Positions 8,859 to 17,279 of a stretch of DNA of 29,869 nucleotides are shown one piece after another. The position numbers and the translations under genes are program-made. A model generated the notes under the pieces. That model made no database searches and was not told where the DNA came from. It saw only the letters and a list, made by a program, of their open reading frames with translations. Each line of letters starts with the position of its first letter. Within the stretch, counting starts at the first letter, position 1. The DNA lies in contig DATGUN010000062.1 in the NCBI GenBank assembly GCA_035301285.1, positions 1-29,869 on the forward strand. Reading direction: 5' to 3'. This DNA comes from DATGUN01 sp035301285 (lineage in GTDB: Bacteria > Bacillota > Bacilli > Bacillales > Amphibacillaceae).

Positions 8859-9686
8859 TCAGCCTTTCACAGACCCCATCATACCAGCGACAAAATGTTT
8901 CTGCATAAAGAAAAACACGAGTGCTGTCGGCAAGGTTGCGATGACGATTGCAGTCATGATGACACCATAATCGGGTGAGTATCCCGCTCCCAGATTGGAG
9001 ATCAATAATGGAATGGTCTGTTTTTCCGGTGACTGTAAAATGACCAATGGCCACAAATAATTATTCCAGCTATTCATAAAAGCAATGATCGCTGCAGCCG
9101 CGTAAGTCGTTTTCATTGTCGGCATATATACACGTAGAAATATGCCAAATTCACTTAACCCATCAATTCTACCCGCCTCTATCAAATCTCGTGGGAACAT
9201 TTTCGTGTTCTGGCGGAATAGAAAGATAAAGAACATAGTCGTGACAGTCGGTAATATCGCTGCTCCCAGGGTGTCAATCCCAAACATAGGCGCAAAATCC
9301 GACATACTTCCAAACAATCTATATAGTGGAACCATGATCGCTGCAAAGGGAATCATCATGGAAACCATTAAAATGTTGAACACCCAATCCTTGCCGCGTG
9401 ACCGGTAAATCTCAAACCCATATCCGGCCAAAGAGGCAATCAATAATGTGGCCAAAGTCGTTACAACAGCAATGATCGTCGAGTTAACCAAGGCTGTCAC
9501 GATATCAACACTTTCAAATAGCACTTTCAAGTTCTCAAACAAGTGAGTACCTGGTAACAAGCGCCCTTTGGTGACATCAACTGATTTATTGGTCATACTG
9601 ACAACAATCCACAATAACGGAAAAAGACTAATAAATGCAGCGACACTCAAAAAAATATAAACAGCTGCTCTCTTTAATATTTTCAT
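8859..9686 (-). CDS. CUT1 sugar ABC transporter permease (MalG/MsmG type)
   Basis: This 275-residue inner-membrane subunit has six predicted helices and the EAA loop EAGRIDGLSEFGIFLRVYMP, which docks to the transport ATPase. Length and C-terminal position of the loop fit the MalG-type half of a carbohydrate uptake (CUT1) importer. The ATG at 9686 overlaps the stop of the preceding permease gene by four bases (ATGA), so translation is probably coupled; AGGTGA serves as ribosome site. The beta-galactosidase gene follows. The substrate is inferred as a galacto-oligosaccharide from the neighbouring alpha- and beta-galactosidases. Confidence 0.9.
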   Translation of the reverse strand: MKILKRAAVYIFLSVAAFISLFPLLWIVVSMTNKSVDVTKGRLLPGTHLFENLKVLFESVDIVTALVNSTIIAVVTTLATLLIASLAGYGFEIYRSRGKDWVFNILMVSMMIPFAAIMVPLYRLFGSMSDFAPMFGIDTLGAAILPTVTTMFFIFLFRQNTKMFPRDLIEAGRIDGLSEFGIFLRVYMPTMKTTYAAAAIIAFMNSWNNYLWPLVILQSPEKQTIPLLISNLGAGYSPDYGVIMTAIVIATLPTALVFFFMQKHFVAGMMGSVKG

Positions 9687-10555
9687 TTTTTATCACCTGC
9701 CACTTTAAACTGGATAAGAGACAGAACAACAACCAGTACAACGATGACATAGGCTACAGTTGATGCATACCCGAAATCGGGAGAGTATTCAAATGATAGA
9801 TTATAAATATACTGGGAAATAGATAAAGTCGCATTCCCTGGTCCACCACCCGTTATATTCATAACCTCATCAAACAACTGCAACGTTCCGATCGTTGAAA
9901 TAATGGAAGTAAATAAAATAATCGGTTTCAACATTGGTATGGTAATTTTAGTAAATCGTTGAAACGCATTTGCCCCATCAATTTTCGCCGCTTCATACAA
10001 TGATTGATCCACATTTTGCAATGACGAAAGATAAAAAATCATATTGTATCCTGTCCATCTCCATGTAATCGCAAGAATAATGATGAGTTTGGCCCAAAAT
10101 GGGTCCGCCAGCCAATTGACAGGCTCGGAAATAATGGATAGATCCATCAGAAATTGATTGACAAACCCATCGACACCAAACATATATTTAAATATAACGG
10201 AATAAGCCACAAGTGATGTGACACATGGTATGAAAATGGCCGTCCGGAAAAATCCCCTGAATTTCAATGTCGCATCATTCAGTAGAACCGAAAACACAAG
10301 GGCCAACACAATCATGATCGGCACTTGCACAATCAAATAAAGGACGGTGTTGAACAAGGCTGTTTTAAATGTTGGGTCACCCAATAATCGAATATAATTA
10401 TCTAAACCCGTGTATTCCAGGTTGGATCCCATTCCAGTTTGAAAGGAAAGAAGCAATGCCTCGATCATTGGATAAAAGTAAAATAATGAAATTGCCACAA
10501 CGGCAATGATGATGAAAAGCCAGCCAATGTTATTCTTTTTCACTAAACGTCGCAC
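9683..10555 (-). CDS. CUT1 sugar ABC transporter permease (MalF/MsmF type)
   Basis: This permease of about 290 residues has six helices, a short N-terminal cytoplasmic stretch, and the EAA motif EAAKIDGANAFQRFTKITIP. It pairs with the 8859-9686 subunit to form the channel. The GTG at 10555 is preferred because AAAGGAG lies eight bases upstream; the more upstream GTG at 10564 overlaps that site. It follows the binding-protein gene by 96 bases. No ATPase gene is present in this operon; CUT1 importers of Firmicutes commonly borrow a shared MsmX-type ATPase. Confidence 0.9.
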   Translation of the reverse strand: MRRLVKKNNIGWLFIIIAVVAISLFYFYPMIEALLLSFQTGMGSNLEYTGLDNYIRLLGDPTFKTALFNTVLYLIVQVPIMIVLALVFSVLLNDATLKFRGFFRTAIFIPCVTSLVAYSVIFKYMFGVDGFVNQFLMDLSIISEPVNWLADPFWAKLIIILAITWRWTGYNMIFYLSSLQNVDQSLYEAAKIDGANAFQRFTKITIPMLKPIILFTSIISTIGTLQLFDEVMNITGGGPGNATLSISQYIYNLSFEYSPDFGYASTVAYVIVVLVVVLSLIQFKVAGDKK

Positions 10556-10650
10556 GTTCTTCACTCCTTTCGTGACAATAAGCTAAGAGTATAGCAACAA
10601 TCTGCCGTCAATTCAGACAACCACAGCTATACTCAATGCCTATTCTCCCT

Positions 10651-11949
10651 TTAATTAACTTGGCTTTCAGCTTCCGTTTGGGCGCCTTCCAACACGTCAT
10701 CAAGATCTTCACCATTTAAATAATCTTGCATTTTATTAATGATGATATCTTCCATTTCATATGTGTGCAGACCATAGTTAATGCCAGGAATTTCATCTGT
10801 CCACGTCGAAAAGTCTTCTATAATAGACTGACCACCGAAAAAGTCATCTTCTTCTTTGAACGCGTCATTATCCAATGCGGGTAAATATGTTCCGATCGCC
10901 CCGACATCCGTTACCAACGTCTCGTACATCTCCTCGTTCGAACCAAATGTATCTGCTAAAAACTCCGCCGCCTCTTCTTTACCATCGATGTTCAGTACAT
11001 ATAAGGAGCTTCCGCCCAGGTTGGATGCATTTACAGATCCTTCTATATCCAAACGAGGGGTCGGTACCACTGCCCAATCGCCTTCTTGTGATTCTTCATC
11101 TTTTACACTCGGTATAATCCAGTTCCCTGTCGGAAGTGTGGCAACATCACCATTATTGAATGCCCCGACAAATTGACTCCAGTCAGAAACAACTTTGACA
11201 GTGTCTGAATCCATCATTTCCTTATACACTTCGAACGCCTTTTTAAGTGCTTCATTATCAGCAAGATTCGGTTCATTACCATCTTCATCGGTATACCATT
11301 CGCCAGCAGACTGGATCATCATACGGATTTGACCGAGATCATTGGGATCCAACGTCAAAAGGTCTGTATCGGTTTTTTCTTTGATATCTTCACCGATTTC
11401 CAAGTACTCTTCCCAGGTGATATCCTTCAGATCATCAACTGAGTAGCCCGCATCATCAAGAATATCTGTACGGACAAACAGTCCGGTTGAACCGGAATCG
11501 AATGGAATGCCATATTGATGACCATCAAAATCGGTTGTCGCCATCTTATAGTCAGCAAAGTCTTCCGTATCCATATAATCATCTACGGGATAAAAGGCAT
11601 CTGGATACGACTGCAGAAAGCTCTGTGCCCGGTAGTCTTCTATCAGGACAATGTTTGGCAGTCCTTTATCAGATCCGGAACTTAAAATCGTATTTAGTTT
11701 TTGAACAATATCATCTTGAGCGTTTTCAATGATATTCAGTTCAAAGTCGTCATCATCATACGCTTCATCTGCCACTTCCAAAGCCGCAATATTGAACTTC
11801 GGATCCCATGCCCAAGCTGTCGTTGCATCAGAATCCTCCGTTCCTTCAAAGTCTCCATTCTCATTATTGTCATTGTTATTACCACCCGAACAAGCCGCCA
11901 GCATTAAAACACCCATAAACAACACTAGAACAATCAGGAATCTTTTCAT
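10651..11949 (-). CDS. CUT1 sugar-binding lipoprotein (SBP_bac_1)
   Basis: This 432-residue extracellular solute-binding protein has a signal peptide ending in the lipobox LAAC, so it would be lipid-anchored outside the membrane. The order of segments is the normal one for family 1 (for example YGIPFDSGSTGLFVRTDIL in the middle, and a GNWIIPSVKDEE strand-loop later). The protein is rich in Asp and Glu, as in exported proteins of halophiles. Start: the ATG at 11949 has GGGGAG eight bases before it; an ATG at 11967 lies upstream without a site. It presumably captures alpha- or beta-linked galacto-oligosaccharides (inferred from the operon). Confidence 0.9.
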   Translation of the reverse strand: MKRFLIVLVLFMGVLMLAACSGGNNNDNNENGDFEGTEDSDATTAWAWDPKFNIAALEVADEAYDDDDFELNIIENAQDDIVQKLNTILSSGSDKGLPNIVLIEDYRAQSFLQSYPDAFYPVDDYMDTEDFADYKMATTDFDGHQYGIPFDSGSTGLFVRTDILDDAGYSVDDLKDITWEEYLEIGEDIKEKTDTDLLTLDPNDLGQIRMMIQSAGEWYTDEDGNEPNLADNEALKKAFEVYKEMMDSDTVKVVSDWSQFVGAFNNGDVATLPTGNWIIPSVKDEESQEGDWAVVPTPRLDIEGSVNASNLGGSSLYVLNIDGKEEAAEFLADTFGSNEEMYETLVTDVGAIGTYLPALDNDAFKEEDDFFGGQSIIEDFSTWTDEIPGINYGLHTYEMEDIIINKMQDYLNGEDLDDVLEGAQTEAESQVN

Positions 11950-11985
11950 GTCCAATCTCCCCAACATATAATATGATCAAATTTA

Positions 11986-12008
11986 CAGTCATTGTGACTG
12001 CGCTTTCA
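11986..12008 (-). promoter_or_regulatory. cre-like box and palindrome upstream of the sugar-binding protein gene
   Basis: On the minus strand TGAAAGCGCAGTCA (11995-12008) matches the cre consensus at 13 of 14 positions. It overlaps a perfect inverted repeat CAGTCA-TTG-TGACTG (11986-12000). Both lie in the 269-base gap between the alpha-galactosidase stop and the binding-protein start, suggesting an internal, catabolite-repressed promoter. I could not fix a convincing -35/-10 pair; AT-rich TATTAT sequence lies just downstream. Confidence 0.5.
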
Positions 12009-12218
12009 ATGTGTCGAATTAATCTTCTTTCCTGCCATTACACAACTTTGGTTCCAGAAACTCTAAATCTTTTTCAGCCTTCAGATTTTATGATTCAAGG
12101 AGTATATGTCTGTTTGATGATTAAGCATCATTCCCTTCAAGAATGAGTATAACGAGCGTATCCGGCATCTCGATCCAACGAGTCTAAATGCCATTTTAAT
12201 AGATCAATAACCTTGATA

Positions 12219-13520
12219 TTATTTATATTTTGGCAACCAATCCCCATGGGCTTCGATTAAATCATCACACAAAGCAACAATATCATCGATGGACAACTCA
12301 GCTGACGTATGTGGATCTAACATAGCCGCTTGATAGATAGAGTCTTTCTTTTTCGTCATGGCCGCTTCGATTGTCAGTAACTGCGTATTGATATTCGTTC
12401 TATTCAAGGCTGCCAATTGTTCCGGCAGATCACCTACATAAGTTGGCGCGATTCCACTGGCATCAACAAGACACGGCACTTCAACAACCGCGTTGACAGG
12501 CAAATTACTGATCAAACCACCCGTATTCAACACATTCCCACCAATTTTGATAGGTTGATTGGTTTCCATTGCCTCCATTATGTAAGAACCATATTCATTG
12601 GAACGTTTATGGGTCAAGTCGTTATCATGGATCAAGTCATCACGCATTTGCTTCCATTCCTCAATCTGATTCACACAACGACGCGGATATTCATCGAGCG
12701 GTATGTTAAAGCGATCAATCAATTCCGGATAATGATTCTTGATGAAATACGGATGGTATTCCGCATTATGTTCCGAGGATTCTGTCACATAATAGCCGAA
12801 CCGTTCCATCAATTCAAAACGGACCATGTCATCGTGTTTCGATTTCTGTTTTTCTCTCGCCCGTTGTTTGATTTCTGGATATAGATCCTTACCGTTTCGA
12901 TTCACTTCCAATAACCAAGCCATATGATTGATGCCTGCAATTTTGGATTGAACGTTATCGGTGGGCATATCCAAAGACTTGAGCAGATCACTCGTACACA
13001 CCTGGACACTATGACAAAGACCGACTGTTTTTATATCCGTATAACGCAGCATCGCCCCCGTCAAAGAGGCCATCGGATTCGTATAATTCAAAAGCCATGC
13101 ATCCGGACATACTTCTTGCATATCTTCAGCAAAATCCATCATGACCGGAATGGTACGAAGCGTCCGGAATATACCGCCAATCCCTAATGTATCACCGATG
13201 GTTTGCCTCAATCCGTATTTCTTGGGAACCTCAAAATCAATCACTGTACTCGGTTCATAACCACCCACCTGAATGGCGTTGATAACATACTTTGCCCCAC
13301 GCAAAGCTTCTTTCCGATCCGTATAAGTCACAATCTTTACATCCGAATGAAGATTTTTCTTTATATGGTTCAAAATGATTTCCGAATCTTTCAATCTCTC
13401 TTCATCAATGTCAAACAATGCAAATTCAAAACCCTGCAGCGATGGCACTGTCATACTGTCACCCAACACGTTTCTAACAAAAACAGTACTACCGGCTCCT
13501 AGGAAAGTAATCTTATTCAT
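12219..13520 (-). CDS. melA: GH4 alpha-galactosidase (NAD- and Mn-dependent)
   Basis: Family GH4 glycosidases use NAD+ and a divalent metal in an oxidation-elimination mechanism. The N-terminal Rossmann loop is FLGAGSTVF, followed by NYTNPMA and the metal-binding CHSVQ. In GH4, CHS at this place goes with alpha-galactosidases and alpha-glucosidases on unphosphorylated sugars, whereas CN or CD marks the 6-phospho enzymes. GINHMAW and NMPV-like downstream motifs also fit. The 433 residues are normal for MelA. The ATG at 13520 has AAGGAGTGA upstream and opens directly into the Rossmann strand (MNKITFLGAG); the frame extends to 13598 without a better start. It is the first gene of the galactoside locus and would act on melibiose- or raffinose-type sugars brought in by the transporter downstream. 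Confidence 0.9.
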   Translation of the reverse strand: MNKITFLGAGSTVFVRNVLGDSMTVPSLQGFEFALFDIDEERLKDSEIILNHIKKNLHSDVKIVTYTDRKEALRGAKYVINAIQVGGYEPSTVIDFEVPKKYGLRQTIGDTLGIGGIFRTLRTIPVMMDFAEDMQEVCPDAWLLNYTNPMASLTGAMLRYTDIKTVGLCHSVQVCTSDLLKSLDMPTDNVQSKIAGINHMAWLLEVNRNGKDLYPEIKQRAREKQKSKHDDMVRFELMERFGYYVTESSEHNAEYHPYFIKNHYPELIDRFNIPLDEYPRRCVNQIEEWKQMRDDLIHDNDLTHKRSNEYGSYIMEAMETNQPIKIGGNVLNTGGLISNLPVNAVVEVPCLVDASGIAPTYVGDLPEQLAALNRTNINTQLLTIEAAMTKKKDSIYQAAMLDPHTSAELSIDDIVALCDDLIEAHGDWLPKYK

Positions 13521-13625
13521 GACAATCACTCCTTTTTCGTTTTGAAATCGATCACTGGATCCCTCATACGCCCTTATCCTATGTAAAAGCAACACCAAGA
13601 CAAAGACTAGTAGGCATATCCCGAA

Positions 13626-13639
13626 AGAATCCGCTTACA
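13626..13639 (-). promoter_or_regulatory. Weak cre-like site in the melA leader
   Basis: The minus-strand sequence TGTAAGCGGATTCT matches the cre consensus at 12 of 14 positions, including the central CG. It lies in the leader between the promoter and the alpha-galactosidase start, a place where roadblock repression by CcpA is known in bacilli. The match is weak and may be chance. Confidence 0.3.
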
Positions 13640-13701
13640 AACAACACACACAATTTCCTTAAGGTAAATGTAATGATGACATACACTATTGACTTAATGA
13701 C

Positions 13702-13718
13702 TTAATTAATTTAATTAA
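13702..13718. promoter_or_regulatory. 17-bp AT palindrome at the melA start site
   Basis: TTAATTAATTTAATTAA is a perfect palindrome around its central base, and each arm is itself palindromic. It lies just downstream of the -10 on the minus strand, at the likely transcription start, matching the layout of the operator at 318-340. It is a candidate repressor site, but AT-rich palindromes arise easily by chance. Confidence 0.45.
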
Positions 13719-13723
13719 CTATA

Positions 13724-13752
13724 ATATTATGACGCTTTTGCTTCATTGTCAA
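13724..13752 (-). promoter_or_regulatory. SigA-type promoter for the galactoside operon
   Basis: On the minus strand the -35 TTGACA (13747-13752) is perfect and is followed after 17 bases by TAATAT (13724-13729). This would start a transcript with a leader of about 200 bases before the alpha-galactosidase ATG. It is the only good promoter in the 400-base gap 13521-13923, which otherwise holds only the sites listed and the Opp terminator. Confidence 0.6.
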
Positions 13753-13861
13753 GTCCCAAAGTTCTTTTTAATATCAAAAATATATGGCAGTGTTTGAATT
13801 TATATGTTCAGGAATGATGTCCTTATAAATGTTGATACATCATATATTAAACAAATCATGC

Positions 13862-13903
13862 AAAGAAGCGGAATGAAATAATACTTAATCATCCCGCTTC
13901 TTT
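13862..13903 (-). terminator. Intrinsic terminator after the peptide-binding protein gene
   Basis: The arms AAAGAAGCGG and CCGCTTCTTT pair perfectly over 10 bp, extended by ATGA/TCAT after one mismatch, with a short AT-rich loop. The hairpin lies about 20 bases past the stop at 13924. The T-tract on the minus strand is short (TTT then GCATGATTT), so termination may be moderate. Confidence 0.75.
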
Positions 13904-13923
13904 CTCACAGAAAAACGTTTGTT

Positions 13924-15741
13924 TTACTTATTTTCAAGGTATGCTTTTAAGTGCTCTTTCACTTTATCCTCATCTGCTTTCAATTCATTTCCTGTATCAA
14001 CTAAAGGTGTAAGTGTTGTAACTGCCTTACTGGCATTCCCATGGTAAAAGTCAATAAAGTCATCTGGATCAATAGAATACAAGACTGCTTTTCGTAAATC
14101 TTCACTTTCGGCGACATCTCTATCTTCTGTATTGAACAAAAGATAACTTACAGAATTACTTTCGATACTATTACGGGTTAAGCTGTCATCTTCATCTACA
14201 ACATCGAATTTGTCCTCAGGAAGTCCGTAATAAACATAGATTTCACCATTTCTCAAAGCCGATAAGGTGCTATCATCATCCGCTATAAATCTGACATTCA
14301 CCTCTGAAATATTGGGTTCATATTCAGTATCAGACATATATGCAGGATTTTTGTAAAACGTTGCTTCATAGTTGTCTTTGGAAGATAAAATATATGGACC
14401 ACTTGCATAAAGTGTATTATCGTAATTTTTTCCTTCCGTAACCGTTTCTTGATCTCCGTATGCTATATCTTCTTCTACATCATAGTCTTCTACATCATAC
14501 GTATTGATACTTTCAACTTGTTCTTTTGACACAATCCCTGCAGATTGATGTGCCAAGTAATTTAAAACTTGTGGGAATGGTTCCGTTGTCGTTACTTTCA
14601 CAACCTGATAATCGCCCGACGCGTTATCTACATCTGTTTTATCTTCAACCAATTGAGTGACATCCTGATCAACCCCATCTTCCAATGCATCCAGAACTGT
14701 TCCGTCCCCTTCAGAAGTTTTCGTATCCTCCAATTCACTTAAATCAGTAACGATTTCGGCATTTTTTATGTGTTCGTGCAGTGTATATGTCCGGTGATCA
14801 GGAACAGAATTTTCATCCTTTGCGCGATCCAAAGAAAAAATAACGTCCTCTGCTCCGACTAGTTTGCCAGTATCCTCCACATTATCATCTTCTATTTTTG
14901 CAAAGTTGATATCGTCACGAAGCAGGAAGTAGTACTCTGAATTACCATCAGCTATGACATGATTCCAACTTAACGATCCATCTGATGTCACATCATCGTC
15001 ATCGGTCAAATTTACCAATCGCACATACATATTGGTATTTAGCATATTGATTGATCCATCATTACCCTTAATCGGATCTAAAGAAGTCAGTGTCGATTCA
15101 GCCTGTGAAATGATAAATGGATCTTCGTCATTTTTGGATTCATCGTTAAATTCAATGGTTTCCCATGCCAATGAACGCGACTTTGACAGCCGAACGGAAT
15201 CTTCATCTAAAATATCGGTATTGACCGCTTGTGTCTTGTAAGGACTATATAATGGTGCAATATATGCCTTATCAAATACCAGTCGTTCTTCAAATTCTTT
15301 ATAGGTATCAACCCATTCTTCCGGCGTTTCCGTACTAGCCTGGTTGATAAGGTCATCCACTTCCGAATCGCTTATAATACTGTAATCGCCACCTGTTGTA
15401 TAAAGAGATCGTACAGCATAATCCGGGTTTCCAGTTACTGTCGTCCAGCCAGATAGAGATACATCAAAATTTCCAGCTTCCTCTTGACCTTGAAAACTAC
15501 CATAATCAGGTTGAATATTCAATTTCACATCAAAACCGTTTTTAACCAATTCATCACGTACAATATTCATGTCATCTTCATCCGACGCCATTCCTAGGAC
15601 TTCAATGGTGGGGTTATCTTCCGCTCCCCCATTTCCATCATTATCTTGTTCTTTATTTTCTTCCACGTCGCTTTTCGTGTTCAAGCAACCTGTTAATGTT
15701 ATCAGTAACCCCAAAAGTACAATCAGAAGACCTTTTTTCAT
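13924..15741 (-). CDS. Peptide-type binding lipoprotein (SBP_bac_5) that looks circularly permuted
   Basis: The signal peptide ends in the lipobox LTGC (Cys19), followed by an acidic linker (20-43). Residues 44-199 match what is normally the C-terminal part of DppA/OppA-like proteins: NGFDVKL then FDVSLSGWTT, the SDSEVDDLI motif, the KEFEERL helix, and a closing LAWETIEF strand. After a charged linker (200-207), residues 208-605 match the normal N-terminal and middle parts: LTSLDP, YFLLRDDINF, GAEDVIFSLDRAK, ASGPYIL, the LRNGEIYVYYG segment, and DLRKAVLYSIDPDDF. The protein ends with DEDKVKEHLKAYLENK, which in normal relatives leads directly into the segment placed first here. The gene starts at 15741 with AAAGGAGG upstream, 19 bases after the permease gene, and ends before a terminator. 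Family membership is firm; the permutation is read by eye. The ligand is probably a peptide but is not known. Confidence 0.88.
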   Translation of the reverse strand: MKKGLLIVLLGLLITLTGCLNTKSDVEENKEQDNDGNGGAEDNPTIEVLGMASDEDDMNIVRDELVKNGFDVKLNIQPDYGSFQGQEEAGNFDVSLSGWTTVTGNPDYAVRSLYTTGGDYSIISDSEVDDLINQASTETPEEWVDTYKEFEERLVFDKAYIAPLYSPYKTQAVNTDILDEDSVRLSKSRSLAWETIEFNDESKNDEDPFIISQAESTLTSLDPIKGNDGSINMLNTNMYVRLVNLTDDDDVTSDGSLSWNHVIADGNSEYYFLLRDDINFAKIEDDNVEDTGKLVGAEDVIFSLDRAKDENSVPDHRTYTLHEHIKNAEIVTDLSELEDTKTSEGDGTVLDALEDGVDQDVTQLVEDKTDVDNASGDYQVVKVTTTEPFPQVLNYLAHQSAGIVSKEQVESINTYDVEDYDVEEDIAYGDQETVTEGKNYDNTLYASGPYILSSKDNYEATFYKNPAYMSDTEYEPNISEVNVRFIADDDSTLSALRNGEIYVYYGLPEDKFDVVDEDDSLTRNSIESNSVSYLLFNTEDRDVAESEDLRKAVLYSIDPDDFIDFYHGNASKAVTTLTPLVDTGNELKADEDKVKEHLKAYLENK

Positions 15742-15760
15742 TTTTCCTCCTCCTTTATTT

Positions 15761-17266
15761 TCAGTCCATTTTCGGATCTAATGCATCCCTTAAAGCATCG
15801 CCTAAAAAGTTAAACGACAAGACCAACAAAATAATTGCAAGCCCAGGATAAGTAGCAAGGTACGAATTTGTTTCTAAATATTGACTTCCCAGCTTTAATA
15901 TATTCCCCCACTCAGGAATATGTGGTTCCACCCCCAAGCCAAGGAAACTTAAACTACTTGTTGCAATAACAGCCGTACCAATGGTCAATGTTCCTTTAAC
16001 GATCATTGGGGCTAGGGAATTGGGTACAACGTATCTAAAAATGATAGAAAAGTCATTTGTTCCTAAAGCCCGTGCAGACTCTACAAACTCATAATTTGAT
16101 ACCATCAATACATTTGCCCGCATTGTTCTGGCATATGTGGGTATGGCACCTACACTAAGAGCAATGATCAAATTTGTCGTGTTAGCTCCAAACGCTGCAA
16201 TAATGGCTATTGCAAGTAAAATCCCTGGAATTGCATATAATACATCCAAAAGACGCATGATGATATTATCGGTTTTTTCACTATAGTAACCAGCTAGTGC
16301 GCCAAGAAAGCCACCAACAATGGCTGGGATTATGGTGGATGTCAATCCAACTATCAATGAAATCCGTGCTCCGAATATAATCCTGGAAAACAAATCCCGA
16401 CCAAAGTTATCAGTACCAAGTGGATAAGATAAACTCGGAGACTGCAGAACAAGATCATAATTATTTTCAACTGCCATGTCATAATCAAACGTAAAATAAC
16501 TGCATATGGATATGGCAAACATCCAAATAATAAAAAACAGTCCAAGCATCGCTGTTGAGTTTTTGGAAATGTTGTCCCAAATGCCAGCCCAATTGCCAAC
16601 ACTTGGTGTATAGTTGTTTTTTATTTTAATGATCAAGCTGATGGCTAGCAGTAAAGCAAATAAATTACCCGTCAATGCAATCAGAAACAAAGGAATAATC
16701 ATCCATAACATCCATTTGGGTACAGTGTGCCCATTCGCATGTTTTGCAACAATAACTAATACAATGAATTCAAAAGCCGTCAAAATCAGGAGTACAAGCA
16801 TCGACACAGGAAACAAATCACTTACATATGGTTTAAATATATTAATAGCCGATACAGCAATAATCGAAAGCTGTGTTAACAGCATATATATGCTGAATGT
16901 ATATTCCGGTGATTTTTTACTTTTAATAAGGTTAAAAGCAAAAATGACAGTAAATACATTTGCGGTTATAATACTAAAAAATTGAATGATTGCCCATTTT
17001 CTAGTTCGTTTACTTATCGTACCGATGGTTAGCAAATCCTTTTTTATCAATCTTGTTACATATAACTGAATCAACGTAAACATTGCGTTAGCACTGAAGA
17101 AAATAAATAGCAATGGATGAATGGATTGATTCACAAAATCAATACTCACCCATAATAAAACAATTGAATAGGCTAGTGATAATACCCATGTAAAATGGGT
17201 CTGTGTATATTCTGAATACAATTTCAAACTATTTGTATTATAGTGTTGTCCTGCCTCTTCCCTCAT
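15761..17266 (-). CDS. OppC/DppC-type permease with a six-helix N-terminal extension
   Basis: The C-terminal 270 or so residues are a standard OppC-type subunit: YPLGTDNFGRDLFSRIIFGARISL, then the EAA-like loop EFVESARALGTNDFSIIFRYV, LSFLGLGVEP, and an end in LGDALRDALDPKMD. Before it come about 220 residues with six predicted membrane helices (around 28-45, 52-70, 90-110, 120-142, 150-170 and 185-215) that are absent from the usual 300-residue OppC. At 501 residues the protein is far above family length. The start has AGGTGAG three bases before the ATG and lies 13 bases after the other permease gene. The role of the extra membrane domain is unknown; it could hold the modified binding protein or stabilise the complex. 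Confidence 0.88.
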   Translation of the reverse strand: MREEAGQHYNTNSLKLYSEYTQTHFTWVLSLAYSIVLLWVSIDFVNQSIHPLLFIFFSANAMFTLIQLYVTRLIKKDLLTIGTISKRTRKWAIIQFFSIITANVFTVIFAFNLIKSKKSPEYTFSIYMLLTQLSIIAVSAINIFKPYVSDLFPVSMLVLLILTAFEFIVLVIVAKHANGHTVPKWMLWMIIPLFLIALTGNLFALLLAISLIIKIKNNYTPSVGNWAGIWDNISKNSTAMLGLFFIIWMFAISICSYFTFDYDMAVENNYDLVLQSPSLSYPLGTDNFGRDLFSRIIFGARISLIVGLTSTIIPAIVGGFLGALAGYYSEKTDNIIMRLLDVLYAIPGILLAIAIIAAFGANTTNLIIALSVGAIPTYARTMRANVLMVSNYEFVESARALGTNDFSIIFRYVVPNSLAPMIVKGTLTIGTAVIATSSLSFLGLGVEPHIPEWGNILKLGSQYLETNSYLATYPGLAIILLVLSFNFLGDALRDALDPKMD

Positions 17267-17279
17267 CGTCTCACCTGCT

